From Cohnella algarum (GTDB taxonomy: Bacteria > Bacillota > Bacilli > Paenibacillales > Paenibacillaceae): DNA of 64,000 bases. This document shows positions 52,494 through 63,101 of this stretch, one piece after another (the stretch's first letter is position 1; each line of letters starts with the position of its first letter). Below the pieces are notes generated by a model. That model saw only the letters and a program-made list of their open reading frames with translations. It was not told the DNA's origin and searched no databases. The stretch is taken from contig NZ_JAFHKM010000002.1 in NCBI RefSeq assembly GCF_016937515.1, positions 3,963,001 to 4,027,000 of the forward strand. The letters run 5' to 3'. The translations under genes were made by a program, and so were the position numbers.

Positions 52494-53861
52494 ATGAACC
52501 ACGATCACGACCGCCCGGACGAACAGGCGCTGCAGGTGGGTATCGAAGAAAAGCTGTCGCTTGGCGCCAATCTGACCTACGGATTTCAGCATTTGCTGGC
52601 GTTGACGGGCATTTTCCTGTTTCCGGTCCTGATCGGCCAAGCGATGGGGCTCGACACGGGTACGATCGGCTATATGATTCAGGCGTGCTTCCTGACCACG
52701 GGCATCGTCACGATTTTGCAATCCGGGAGGATGCTGAAGCTTCCGGTCGTTCAGGGGCCGACGGCGGCTTTTTTCGTTGCCGTTATGTCCGCCGGCGCAA
52801 GCGTGGGGCTGGGCACGGCTTTCGGCTCGATGGCCGTCGCCGGCTTGATCTTTATGCTTCTGTCCATTCCGATTCGCAAGTTCGGCCTGATCGGCCATGT
52901 GAACAAATTCATTTCTCCCCCGATCGTTTACGGGACGCTGCTCGTCATTATCGGGGCGCAGTTGGCCGACATCGGGCTGAAAAACTGGTTCGGCAGCGCC
53001 GACGTCGGCATCAATTTCGCCGCATCCATCGTAACGGTCGTTTGCGTGCTCGCGCTGATGGTGTTCGGCGGAAAAACGATTCTCCGGCGCGGCGCCCTGC
53101 TCTGGGGGATCGCGCTTGGAACGGTATTTTACCTCATATTCGGCAGTTCGGACTTTTCCGCGGTGGCTTCGGCCCGATGGATCAGTCTGCCGGAAATTTT
53201 CCCGTTCGGCTTCGGCGTTTCCGTTCCGGTCGTCATTTTGATGCTGCTCGCGTTTTTGCAAGCTTCCGCTGAAGCGGTCGGCATGTACACGCTGCTGACG
53301 AAATGGGGCAAGCAAAAGCTCGATGCCGAACGCGTCAATCGCGGCCTGTTCGGCGAATTTTTCGGCTGTACGCTGGGCGCCGTATTCGGAGGACTCGGCA
53401 CGACATCCTATCCCGAGAACATTGGCATCGTGCGCGTGTCCGGAATCGGCAGCCGGTTCGTCACGATGACGGCGGGCATTATGGCGGTCATCCTGGGACT
53501 CATTCCGAAGGTCGGGCTGTTTATCGCCTCGCTGCCAAGCCCGGTTTTGTCGGCGGCGTCCACGGTGTTATTCGGGATTATCGCCATCAGCGGCATTCAA
53601 ATGGTGAGCAAAGTCGTATGGGACGAGCTGAATCTGGTCGTGGCGGGCTCCTCGTTCATCATTTCGCTCGGCACGATGTACTTGCCCGAGGAATTGACCG
53701 CCGATTTGCCGCTGGCAATTCAGAGCATCGTCACGCAGCCGATGCTGGTCGGCGTCGTTATGCTGATCGTGCTGAACACGGTCGTCAACATCTGGATCCG
53801 GCCGAGACTCGAACGCCGAGCTCGGGACGCGCAAGGCCCGGCCCCGGCGGCGGAAGCTTGA
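52494..53861 (+). CDS. Nucleobase:cation symporter-2 family permease (uracil/xanthine type)
   Basis: This 455-residue membrane protein has about fourcteen membrane spans expected for NCS2. It opens with KLSLGANLTYGFQHLLALTGIFLFPVLIG, the TM1 signature, and has LPVVQGPTAAFFVAVMSAG and LASAEAVGMY-type residues in AFLQASAEAVGMYTLL. TTSYPENIGIVRVSGIGSRFVT matches the substrate-site QNxGxxxxT motif with ENIG in place of QNIG, as in uracil or pyrimidine-related members. The ATG follows AAAGGAG. It precedes the isochorismatase-like gene by 98 bp and sits under the GntR sites. Confidence 0.9.
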   Translation: MNHDHDRPDEQALQVGIEEKLSLGANLTYGFQHLLALTGIFLFPVLIGQAMGLDTGTIGYMIQACFLTTGIVTILQSGRMLKLPVVQGPTAAFFVAVMSAGASVGLGTAFGSMAVAGLIFMLLSIPIRKFGLIGHVNKFISPPIVYGTLLVIIGAQLADIGLKNWFGSADVGINFAASIVTVVCVLALMVFGGKTILRRGALLWGIALGTVFYLIFGSSDFSAVASARWISLPEIFPFGFGVSVPVVILMLLAFLQASAEAVGMYTLLTKWGKQKLDAERVNRGLFGEFFGCTLGAVFGGLGTTSYPENIGIVRVSGIGSRFVTMTAGIMAVILGLIPKVGLFIASLPSPVLSAASTVLFGIIAISGIQMVSKVVWDELNLVVAGSSFIISLGTMYLPEELTADLPLAIQSIVTQPMLVGVVMLIVLNTVVNIWIRPRLERRARDAQGPAPAAEA

Positions 53862-53959
53862 GCGGACGACTGGCGGCCGGTATTGAGGGTTGATAGCCGG
53901 ATGATGGGCGAATAGCAGTCGCAAATCTTTTATTTCATTATATAGGGGAGCTGGTTGAC

Positions 53960-54637
53960 ATGAGCATCAAAAACAAAGTGAAGTGGGATATCGACCCGAA
54001 AAGGACGGCCGTCATCGTCGTCGATATGCAAAACGTGTTTTGCAAACCGGACGGGGCGCTTTACGTTCCGCGGGCCGAGGGGATTATCGGCAACGTCAAG
54101 CGATTGACGACGACGGCGAGAAGCGCCGGGATGCCCGTCATTTACCTTCGCCATATCGTGCGCGGGGACGGCAGCGACAGCGGCAGGATGAAGGACATGT
54201 ACCCGAACACGGACGAAATCTTGAAGCGGGGGACGCACGGCGTGGAAATTATCGACGAGTTGGCGCCGGAGCCGCAGGACATTATCGTCGACAAGCTGTT
54301 TTACAGCGGGTTTCACGATACGGATCTGGACACGATTCTTCGGGTGCATGACGTCAATACGATTATCATTTGCGGCACGGTGACCAACGTTTGCTGCGAA
54401 ACGACGGTCAGGGACGGCGCCCACCGCGAGTACAAGGTCATCTTTCTCAGCGACGCGAACGCGCCGATGGATTACCCGGACATGGGGTGGGGGGAACTAT
54501 CCGCCGAAGAAATTCAGCGCGTGACGCTGACCGTCATCGCGTACGAATTCGGCCAGGTCTCGCCGACCGCCGACATTGTCGCGGAGATCGAAGCCAAATC
54601 GGCCGCCATGTCCTCGGCTGCAGGGCGGCAAGCGTAA
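53960..54637 (+). CDS. Isochorismatase-family cysteine hydrolase (amidase type)
   Basis: This 225-residue protein has the catalytic triad D22 (VIVVDMQNVF), K112 (IIVDKLFYSGF) and C145 (GTVTNVCCETTVRDG). The fold is that of N-carbamoylsarcosine, ureidoacrylate (RutB) or biuret amidohydrolases. Next to a nucleobase-type permease and a GntR regulator it may deaminate or hydrolyse a carbamoyl intermediate of pyrimidine, purine or a related nitrogen compound. That role is inference. A second Cys (C146) adjacent to the nucleophile is a minor oddity. Confidence 0.9.
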   Translation: MSIKNKVKWDIDPKRTAVIVVDMQNVFCKPDGALYVPRAEGIIGNVKRLTTTARSAGMPVIYLRHIVRGDGSDSGRMKDMYPNTDEILKRGTHGVEIIDELAPEPQDIIVDKLFYSGFHDTDLDTILRVHDVNTIIICGTVTNVCCETTVRDGAHREYKVIFLSDANAPMDYPDMGWGELSAEEIQRVTLTVIAYEFGQVSPTADIVAEIEAKSAAMSSAAGRQA

Positions 54638-54745
54638 CGGAATCGGAAACCGCAGTAGGGGCGAAGGCTTGCCGTGAAAAAGCGGTCGCCGGCGGACGGA
54701 ACGGGCATAGCCCCGTCAAGCAGACAGGTAAAAAAGACGTTTGGA

Positions 54746-54836
54746 TTAGGCGGCGATCGATTCCCGGCATTCAACCGGGGAAAGGTCGCCGAGTTTTTTT
54801 CTGGAACCGTTCGGTGTTGTAAAAGTGAATGTATTC
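54746..54836 (-). pseudogene. C-terminal remnant of an IS3-family transposase (OrfB)
   Basis: The minus strand reads EYIHFYNTERFQKK, then after one surplus A in a run of seven, LGDLSPVECRESIAA and TAA. YIxFYNxERxQxKLxxLSPVEYR is the usual end of IS3-type OrfB transposases. The DDE core is gone and no terminal repeats were found, so only a dead tail remains. A weak GC hairpin lies at 54703-54720. Confidence 0.75.
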
Positions 54837-54842
54837 CTACGC

Positions 54843-55022
54843 TGGATTTTGTCCAATCATGGGAGCGGAAAACGGGGAAATCGTTGCCTAGAGTGGATTT
54901 AATCCAACGAGGAACTTAGAAATTGAACGAAATCGCCAAAAATGCCTCGCCAGATTGGACAAAATCCAATGAAGCCGAAAGGATTCGTGAAAAAGCCGAT
55001 TTTGATTGGATAATTTCCAATC
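54843..55022. repeat. Four imperfect palindromes of the TTGGA...TCCAA type
   Basis: TGGATTTTGTCCAAT (54843-54857), TGGATTTAATCCAA (54894-54907), ATTGGACAAAATCCAAT (54954-54970) and GATTGGATAATTTCCAATC (55004-55022). Centres are about 50, 61 and 51 bp apart. The spacers are AT-richer than surrounding genes and carry no plausible gene. They start right after the IS3 remnant. They could be a family of interspersed repeats or binding sites; purpose unknown. Confidence 0.7.
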
Positions 55023-55107
55023 AAGCTTCGCCGAACCTCGCAGCAACAGCCTTCCGACGACGCCGGAAGCGCCGGCAACGAATATTTTTACAAATCATGG
55101 TTGCAAT

Positions 55108-55148
55108 ATATGTCGATTCGATATACATTAAGTATCGAATCGACATAT
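55108..55148. promoter_or_regulatory. 16-bp perfect inverted repeat, probable PadR operator
   Basis: ATATGTCGATTCGATA and TATCGAATCGACATAT are perfect inverse copies around a 9-bp centre TACATTAAG, 20 bp upstream of the PadR start. ATATGT...ACATAT ends are typical for PadR-family operators, implying autoregulation. Confidence 0.75.
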
Positions 55149-55168
55149 TTTCATGCGGAGGCCGCTTC

Positions 55169-55710
55169 ATGTACGAATTGTTTGTGTTGGGCCAGTTGAT
55201 GACGGGAGACAAGCATGGCTATTTGCTTCAGGAAAGCTTGAAGCGGGCGATCGGGCCGTTTCGCCGGATCAGCTCGGGAACGCTGTACCCCCTGCTGGGG
55301 CGAATGGCGGACCAGGGCTGGATCCGCCTGCGGATCGAAGAGGAGCAGGAGGGGGACGTCCCCGCAAAATCTACGGCCTGACGGCGTCGGGACGAGAACG
55401 GTTCATGGAGCGAATGGCGAAGCCGCTCGAGTACGACATGGACATCGAGCTGACGTTCCGGTTCAAGATGGCTTGCTTCCCCTTCGTCTCCAAGGGAGTC
55501 CGCATCGCCTGTCTCGAGCAGTACCTGCAATATTTGGACGATAACCTCGAATACGTTCAAGCCGAAGAAAAGGTCATCGCCAAAAAGCCGGTCCCCGAAC
55601 CGATCCGCTTCCAAATGCTGCGGAGCTTCGATTACCGGAAGCATGTCGGATTGGCTGAAATCCGTTGGGTGACGGCGGAGCTGGAGCGGATTCAAGCGGA
55701 GGATGATTGA
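55169..55710 (+). pseudogene. PadR family transcriptional regulator, frameshifted
   Basis: ATG 55169 (GGAGG ten bases upstream) opens MYELFVLGQLMTGDKHGYLLQESLK and SSGTLYPLLGRMADQGWIRLRIEEEQEG, the PadR winged helix. At five G (55351-55355) the frame breaks and stops at 55381. The next frame continues the family exactly: GGRPRKIYGLTASGRERFMERM and a C-terminal helical dimerisation region to 55710. One extra G would restore a 180-residue protein. Its stop adjoins the MFS start, so PadR and MFS form a unit under the palindrome at 55108. Confidence 0.85.
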
Positions 55711-55728
55711 ATGCGGGGAGGGAATCGG

Positions 55729-56907
55729 ATGGAACGTCTATGGACGAAATCGTTTGTCGGCTTGAGCGCGGCCATGCTGTTTTTGTTCACGGGGTTTTAC
55801 TTTTTGCTGCCGACGCTGCCGCTTTATTTGCAGGAGCTGGGAGGCAGCGAATCGCAGATCGGACTCGCGACCGGCGCGTTTACGCTGGCCGCCGTCCTGT
55901 TTCGCCCGTTCGCCGGCGGGCTGATGGACCGGTTCGGGAGAAGGCCGTTTATGCTGTGGGGCCTTGCCTTTTTCATTTTGTTTATGTGCTTGTACGACTG
56001 GATCGGCGGCATTTTCATGCTCGTGGTCCTGCGTTTTTTGCACGGGGCGAGCTGGGCGTTTTCCACGACGGCCGTCTCGACGTCCATTACGGACATCGTT
56101 CCTCCCGCCCGCCGCGGCGAGGGCATGGGTTGGTTCGGAATGGCGATGACCGCGGCGATGGCGGTCGGGCCGCTCATCGGTCTGTCGATCGTGGAGAGCC
56201 TTTCCTTTTCCGAGCTGTTTCGGTTCGCGGCGGGATTCGCGGCCGTCGCCCTCCTGCTCGCCTTTGCCGTGCGCATTCCGTTCCGGCCCGCCGCGGGGAA
56301 CCGCAAAATGGTCGTCGCGGAAAAGTCGGTTTTGCCCGTAGCGGCCGCCGTCTTTTTTCTGACTGTGTCGTACGGGGGGATCACCACTTTTCTTCCGCTC
56401 TTTTCCGAAACGATCGGCGTCAACTCCGGCACGTTTTTCCTCGTGTACGCGATCGCGTTGGCTTTGACCCGTCCCGTGGCCGGCAAACTGTCCGATTCGC
56501 GCGGCGAAGCGGCCGTCATCCTTCCCGCGCTCGCGATTACGGCGCTGGCTCTGCTTAATCTTAGCTTCGCGAGCGGTCTGCCGGGCGTCATCGTCTCGGC
56601 CGTGCTCTATGCCGTCGGTTTCGGCTCGGCCCATTCGGCGCTGCAGGCGGCGAACTTGCGGCTCGCGAATCCGCAGCGGCTGGGAGCCGCCAACGCGACT
56701 TTTTTTACCGCGTTCGACTTGGGGATCGGGCTCGGCTCCATCGTTCTCGGTCTGGTGTCGCAGCTTGCCGGGTACGAGGTTTTGTTTGCCGTTTGCGCCG
56801 GGTCGACGGGTTTGGCCGCCGTGATGTTCGGCGTTTTTGCGAAACGGCCGCTGCAGCGGCGCAGGGCGGAGGACGCCTTGCGGGAACCGGCCGGCAAAGT
56901 GCTATAA
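55729..56907 (+). CDS. MFS transporter, probably drug efflux, PadR-linked
   Basis: ATG 55729 (GGGGAGGG upstream) gives 392 residues; ATG 55711 would add six. About twelve helices are evident ([19 protein letters not shown] first). Motif A is [19 protein letters not shown]. Other family blocks are [37 protein letters not shown] and [20 protein letters not shown], typical of DHA1-type exporters. PadR regulators next to exporters usually respond to toxic phenolics or drugs; that is inference. Confidence 0.9.
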   Translation: MERLWTKSFVGLSAAMLFLFTGFYFLLPTLPLYLQELGGSESQIGLATGAFTLAAVLFRPFAGGLMDRFGRRPFMLWGLAFFILFMCLYDWIGGIFMLVVLRFLHGASWAFSTTAVSTSITDIVPPARRGEGMGWFGMAMTAAMAVGPLIGLSIVESLSFSELFRFAAGFAAVALLLAFAVRIPFRPAAGNRKMVVAEKSVLPVAAAVFFLTVSYGGITTFLPLFSETIGVNSGTFFLVYAIALALTRPVAGKLSDSRGEAAVILPALAITALALLNLSFASGLPGVIVSAVLYAVGFGSAHSALQAANLRLANPQRLGAANATFFTAFDLGIGLGSIVLGLVSQLAGYEVLFAVCAGSTGLAAVMFGVFAKRPLQRRRAEDALREPAGKVL

Positions 56908-56961
56908 TCGAAGGCGCATTCGAACAGAGGCAAAACGGATTTACGGGGAGACACATTCCGC

Positions 56962-57135
56962 TCGACGCGTCGGACCGGCTTCATGTCGGGGGCGTGCCGA
57001 TCAACGGCATCCCGACGTTCCGCGACGACCATATGCCGTACGGCGGAGTCAAGCAAAGCGGCATCGGCCGCGAGGGAATTCGTTATGCGGTCGAGGAAAT
57101 GCTGGAGACGAAGCTCGTCGTTTTTAACCGGAATC
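56962..57135 (+). pseudogene. C-terminal remnant of an aldehyde dehydrogenase
   Basis: One frame reads [20 protein letters not shown], then [20 protein letters not shown] and [14 protein letters not shown]. [31 protein letters not shown]...AIEEMxExKLVV is the end of NAD-dependent aldehyde dehydrogenases. The catalytic Cys and Glu domains are missing, and the normal stop after VVFN is absent. It is a fragment left downstream of the MFS gene. Confidence 0.8.
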
Positions 57136-57228
57136 GATCCCGCAAAGCCTTTCCAGATGGACCGATGTATGGTATATTGATTGCGAACGCTTGTTCTTAT
57201 GACATGCATGATTTGCATTCAATGCGAA

Positions 57229-58086
57229 ATGCTGCCGAAGGAAGGTGCGTTGCCGATCGAACGCTATCCGGAAATCGACGAGGTCGTCGCTTACATTCAC
57301 CGCCATTTGGACGAGCCGCTCACGTTGGACAGGCTGGCTCGCTACGCCGCCTACAGCCCGTACCATTTTACCCGCGTCTTCAAGGAAAGGATCGGTCTCT
57401 CGCCGCAATACTATGTCTCCGCCCTCCGCTTGCAGAAGGCGAAGGAACTGCTGCTGCACACGAATATGAAAGTGCGGGATATCGCGATGGAAATCGGGCA
57501 AAACAGCCTGGGCACGTTCACGACCCGGTTCACCGAACGAATCGGCGTTACGCCTGCGGATTTCCGGAACTCGGCCCACCAGGCGAACCGCCACTTGCTG
57601 GAGCTGCGGGATTTGCGGAATTTTGGGGATCCGGGGGACTTTCGACGGCAGGAGCCTTCGTTCGGGGTGTCCCGCTTGCCGGCCGGCTGCGGTCAAGTCG
57701 AAGGAACGATAACGGCGGAAGCGCCGTTCGAGGGGGTCGTGCTGATCGGACTGTTCGCAAAGCCGATTCCCGAAGGCATTCCGCTGCACGGTACGCTTAC
57801 GAGGCTGCCGTCCCCGGCCACGTTCCGCTTTGAGAACGTCGAACCGGGCACGTATTACTTATTGGCGACGTCGGTTTCCTGGAGCATGCAAGCCAACGAC
57901 ATGCTGCTGCCGCAGGCCACGTTGCGCACCCGCTCCCGGCAGCCGATCGTCGTCGGGCCTTGCTCGCCCTTCCACAACCTGGAGGTGCGGTTGTATCCCC
58001 CGCGTCTGGACGATCCGCCGATCCTGATTTCCCTGCCGCTGTTGATGAAGCGCTTCCTTCATCGGGCGGAGCAGGCGGCCCGCTAA
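57229..58086 (+). CDS. AraC family regulator with N-terminal HTH
   Basis: The frame is open from 57181; ATG 57229 is the best start (285 residues), with TTG 57250 after GGAAGGT possible. The DNA-binding domain is at the N-terminus: [42 protein letters not shown] and [20 protein letters not shown]. The C-terminal half (about 120 on) is a beta-rich domain with [28 protein letters not shown] and [15 protein letters not shown], probably sensory. A TATATT-like -10 lies at about 57172. Target unknown; convergent with the next AraC gene. Confidence 0.8.
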   Translation: MLPKEGALPIERYPEIDEVVAYIHRHLDEPLTLDRLARYAAYSPYHFTRVFKERIGLSPQYYVSALRLQKAKELLLHTNMKVRDIAMEIGQNSLGTFTTRFTERIGVTPADFRNSAHQANRHLLELRDLRNFGDPGDFRRQEPSFGVSRLPAGCGQVEGTITAEAPFEGVVLIGLFAKPIPEGIPLHGTLTRLPSPATFRFENVEPGTYYLLATSVSWSMQANDMLLPQATLRTRSRQPIVVGPCSPFHNLEVRLYPPRLDDPPILISLPLLMKRFLHRAEQAAR

Positions 58087-58217
58087 ACGAAAGTACCTGC
58101 GCGATTCGCGTCATGCGGCGTCTGCCGGCCGCTCCATTCGGCGAAGCGCGGTTGATGTAAAAGCTATTTAGAGGCCGAACCTTAAGCCTGCGATTCTTTT
58201 CGATTGCGGAGCCGGAG

Positions 58218-59002
58218 TCAAATCCGATGCGATCTTCGATATTCGGAGGGCGGATGCCGAACGCCGACAGGAAGACGCGGCTCAAGTACGGGCCCGTCTC
58301 GTACCCGCACCGTTCGGCAATCCGGTCCAGGCTGAGCGTCGTTTCCTTCAGCAGGCAGCAGGCAAGCCGCAGCCGCTGCTCTTTGACGTAGTCCGAGGGG
58401 AGAAGACCGTAAGCCCGCTGAAACCGCCTCGTCAATTGAACCGGCGTCAACCCGAGCGATTCGGCGATTTGGCCCATCGCCTGCATTTCCCCCGTCTGCC
58501 AGCTGCTGTCGAGCAGCCGCTTCGCTTTCGCCATCAACGGATCGATCGGTTCCGCGCCGGGCGGCCGATCGTCCGCCGTCAGCCGCTCCGTTTCGCGCAG
58601 CATCAGCAGATCGTTGAACAAATGCGCCGCCCTGCTTCTTGTTTCTTCGCCGGTTTGCCCGTAAGCCAGCTCCAAATACCGATAGTCCGACGCGAGCCTT
58701 TCGGTGTCGCCGATCGTCAGGCGAACGCCGAGCCGGGCGCCCGCTCCGCCCTCCGCGGAGGAAAGATGAAAATGAAACACGTGGAAAGAAAGCGGCGACA
58801 ACGTCTCGCGCCCAAACCATTCACCAGGCGGACACGCGATCAAATCCCCGAATCCGGCTTCCCCGGTCTCCTCGCCGATCCGATAGCGAAACGTCCCTTC
58901 CGTCACGGCAAAGATCGTCCAATAATCGTACCGGTCCCGCGACAGGTCGAACTTCGGCTTGCGGCGCCAGTAGATGTGATGAAGCAATTCGAACGCGGCC
59001 AT
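58218..59002 (-). pseudogene. AraC family regulator, frameshifted close to its end
   Basis: ATG 59002 with AAAGGAGAG upstream opens a cupin-type sensor (YDYWTIFAVTEGTFRYRIGE; GDLIACPPGEW). The HTH pair starts at about 170 (MQAMGQIAESLGLTPVQLTRRF; LDRIAERCGYETGPYLSRVFLSAFGIRP). The expected ending SEYRRSHRI-stop is present one frame away, ending at 58218. Restoring GGGG for GGG at 58248 would give RPSEYRRSHRI, a normal family end (about 261 residues). As written, translation would run on to 57797 (401 residues), adding a nonsense tail that overlaps the convergent AraC gene. It may still function, since the HTH is complete. It is divergent from the FAD oxidoreductase and likely controls it. Confidence 0.8.
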
Positions 59003-59141
59003 CCGGCAGCTCTCCTTTTGAAATAAGAGATATGCTCTATTGTAATGGAATGCATTCTTTTTGATAAGCGGTCGTTTTATGATTGAAAAAAAGGATACAA
59101 ATTAACATGATTCGATCATGCGACCAGGAGGAACCGGCGAC

Positions 59142-61391
59142 ATGAAACATGAAATCGTGCAATCGGACATTACGGTTGTCGGAGGCGGATTGGCGGGCGT
59201 CTGCGCGGCCATCGCCGCGGCGAGACAGGGGAGAACGGTAGCGCTCGTGCAAAACCGGCCGGTGCTCGGAGGCAACTCCAGCAGCGAGGTGAGGGTGTGG
59301 GTATGCGGCGCCACGGCTCACGGCACGAACCGGTACGCCAGGGAAACGGGAATCATGGGCGAGCTGTTCGTCGAAAATCAGTACCGGAATCCGGAGGGAA
59401 ATCCGTATTTCTGGGATCTTGTCGTTCTGGAAGCGGTAAAAGCCGAACCGAACATCCGGCTGTTTCTCAATACCGACGTTCATGAAGCGGAGGCGGGGGA
59501 AGAGGAGGGCCAGCGCGTCATCCGGTCCGTAACGGGCTGGATGATGGGCTCCGAGCGGCGCATCCGGTTCGAGAGCCGGATGTTTCTCGATTGCACCGGC
59601 GACGGGCTTGTCGGGTTTTTGGCCGGAGCGGAGTTCCGGCTCGGCCGCGAAGCCCGCAGCGAGTACGGCGAGGAGTGGGCGCCGGAAGTCGCGGACGACA
59701 TTACGCTCGGCAGCACGCTTCTGTTTTATACGAAGGATACGGGCAAGCCGGTCCGCTATGTCCCGCCGTCGTTCGCGAAAGATATCGCGACGACGTCGAT
59801 TCCGTTGAAGCGCGTCATCCGCAGCGGAGACAACGGCTGCCATTACTGGTGGATCGAATGGGGCGGGGAGCTCGATACCGTTCATGAAAACGAGCGCATC
59901 CGCGACGAGCTGTGGTCGGTCATTTACGGCATTTGGGATTACATCAAAAATTCCGGAAAATTCGACGCCGAAACGATGACGCTCGAATGGGTCGGCTCGC
60001 TGCCGGGCAAGCGCGAATACCGCCGCTTCGTCGGGGACTACGTGCTGAACCAGAACGACATTCTCGCGCAGCGGCCGTTCGACGATCGCATCGCGTTCGG
60101 GGGCTGGTCGATCGACCTGCATCCGCCGCAAGGAATGTACGCGACGGAGAGCGGATCGAAGCATCTGCACGCGGATGGCATTTATCACATTCCGTTCGGC
60201 TCGCTCTATTCGCGAAACGTCGAAAATCTGCTGTTCGCGGGGAGGAACGTCAGCGCTTCTCACGTCGCGTTCGGCTCGACGCGGGTGATGGCGACGTGCG
60301 CGGTAATGGGCGAAGCGGCCGGCGCCGGCGCCGCGCTGTGCGTCGGCAAAGGCGTCACGCCGCGCGAGCTGCGGGAGCGGCACATGCGGGAGCTGCAGCA
60401 GACGATGCTGAAAAGCGACGCCTCGATTATCGGCCTCCGCAACGAGGACGAGGCCGATCTTGCGCGGAGGGCTTCCGTCAGCGCTTCGAGCGCGATGACG
60501 CGCATCCGGGTCGATCGGGCCGAAACCGCCTATCCGCTTGCAGCGGACGTCGGCATTCTGTTTCCGGTCGACGGGCCGATCGGCAAGCTCGAGCTGCTCG
60601 CGGAGGCGGACGAGGACACCGTGCTGCGGGCGGAGCTGTGGGATACGGGCAGGCCGGAAAACTACGTGCCGAAGACGAAGCGGGAGGAGTGCGAGGTGAA
60701 GGTAGCCGCGGGCGAGCGCGCCTGGGTAACGCTGCCGCTTTCGGGCGGCGCGTTCGAATCGCCCGCCAACGCGTTCCTGATCGTCCGCGCCAACGGGCGT
60801 GTCCGCCTGTTCGATTCGCTCGAACCGGTAACCGGCGTGCTCGCGTTCGAAAGGGGGGCGAAGCCGGTCGTCTCCTCCGATCTGGAGGATCACCAGCCGG
60901 ATCAGCCGGTGATCGAATGGTCGATGCGGGGGCGAGCAAGGCGCCCGTTCTGCTTCGCCGCCGATTCCGGCGCGTACGGCCCGGACAAGGCGATCGACGG
61001 CTTCGCCCGTCCTTACGGCGGCCCGCACATGTGGGTGTCCGAGCCGCTGGCCGAAGGACGCGCCGAATGGCTCGAACTGGCCTGGGAGTCGCCCGTTCAT
61101 GCGGCGGAAATCCATTTGACGTTCAACGACGACGTCAACGAGGACTTGATCAATCTTCACCACCACGAAACGCCGTTCCCGATCATCCCCGAGCTGGCGC
61201 GCCGGTATCGGCTGGAGGTTCCCGACGGCGCGGGCTGGAGAACGATCGCCGAAGCATCCGGCAACCGGAAGCGCAAGCGCGTGCACAGGCTGGATCAAGC
61301 CGTCGCGGCCGACCGCCTGCGCCTCGTCGTCGAGGAGACGAACGGCGGCCCGCGTGCGGAGCTCGTCGAAATAAGGGTCTATGGCGATTGA
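59142..61391 (+). CDS. FAD-dependent oxidoreductase (FAD_oxidored family) with C-terminal beta domain
   Basis: ATG 59142 (AGGAGG ten bases upstream) gives 749 residues. The N-terminal flavin domain has SDITVVGGGLAGVCAAIAAARQG, the GxGxxG loop, and GGNSSSEVRVWVCGATAHG. The second FAD region is VENLLFAGRNVSASHVAFGSTRVMATCAVMGEAAGAGAAL. Residues from about 470 form a second module, beta-rich with a discoidin-like part (YGPDKAIDGFARPYGGPHMWVSEP; WLELAWESPVHAAEIHLTF). No signal peptide. Such proteins are often encoded in polysaccharide utilisation loci of these bacteria, with unknown reaction. The divergent AraC gene is the likely regulator. Confidence 0.88.
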   Translation: MKHEIVQSDITVVGGGLAGVCAAIAAARQGRTVALVQNRPVLGGNSSSEVRVWVCGATAHGTNRYARETGIMGELFVENQYRNPEGNPYFWDLVVLEAVKAEPNIRLFLNTDVHEAEAGEEEGQRVIRSVTGWMMGSERRIRFESRMFLDCTGDGLVGFLAGAEFRLGREARSEYGEEWAPEVADDITLGSTLLFYTKDTGKPVRYVPPSFAKDIATTSIPLKRVIRSGDNGCHYWWIEWGGELDTVHENERIRDELWSVIYGIWDYIKNSGKFDAETMTLEWVGSLPGKREYRRFVGDYVLNQNDILAQRPFDDRIAFGGWSIDLHPPQGMYATESGSKHLHADGIYHIPFGSLYSRNVENLLFAGRNVSASHVAFGSTRVMATCAVMGEAAGAGAALCVGKGVTPRELRERHMRELQQTMLKSDASIIGLRNEDEADLARRASVSASSAMTRIRVDRAETAYPLAADVGILFPVDGPIGKLELLAEADEDTVLRAELWDTGRPENYVPKTKREECEVKVAAGERAWVTLPLSGGAFESPANAFLIVRANGRVRLFDSLEPVTGVLAFERGAKPVVSSDLEDHQPDQPVIEWSMRGRARRPFCFAADSGAYGPDKAIDGFARPYGGPHMWVSEPLAEGRAEWLELAWESPVHAAEIHLTFNDDVNEDLINLHHHETPFPIIPELARRYRLEVPDGAGWRTIAEASGNRKRKRVHRLDQAVAADRLRLVVEETNGGPRAELVEIRVYGD

Positions 61392-61411
61392 GGCGTTCGG
61401 GAGCTTGGCGG

Positions 61412-62968
<1,557 letters not shown>

Positions 62969-63101
62969 CGATTCCGTTCCCCGCTGTCAAAAAACGTCGA
63001 CTTCCTCTCTAATATTACTAGAAGCGGAGCGGGTTAGAAATCATTTTTTTAAGTCGAAAGTCCCGCCGCGGAGGACGGCAAGGCCGCAATTAGGCTCGCC
63101 G

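Noticed and set aside
54843..55022. CRISPR array
   Set aside because: The repeats are imperfect palindromes of differing length and sequence, and no cas gene is in the window.
57797..58217. Genuine 140-residue C-terminal extension of the minus-strand AraC regulator
   Set aside because: The expected family ending lies one frame away at 58218, and the extension is antisense to the convergent AraC gene with low-complexity composition.
59037..61298. A 753-codon minus-strand open frame opposite the FAD oxidoreductase
   Set aside because: The plus-strand gene has FAD motifs and a ribosome site. The antisense product has no motif and shows shadow composition.
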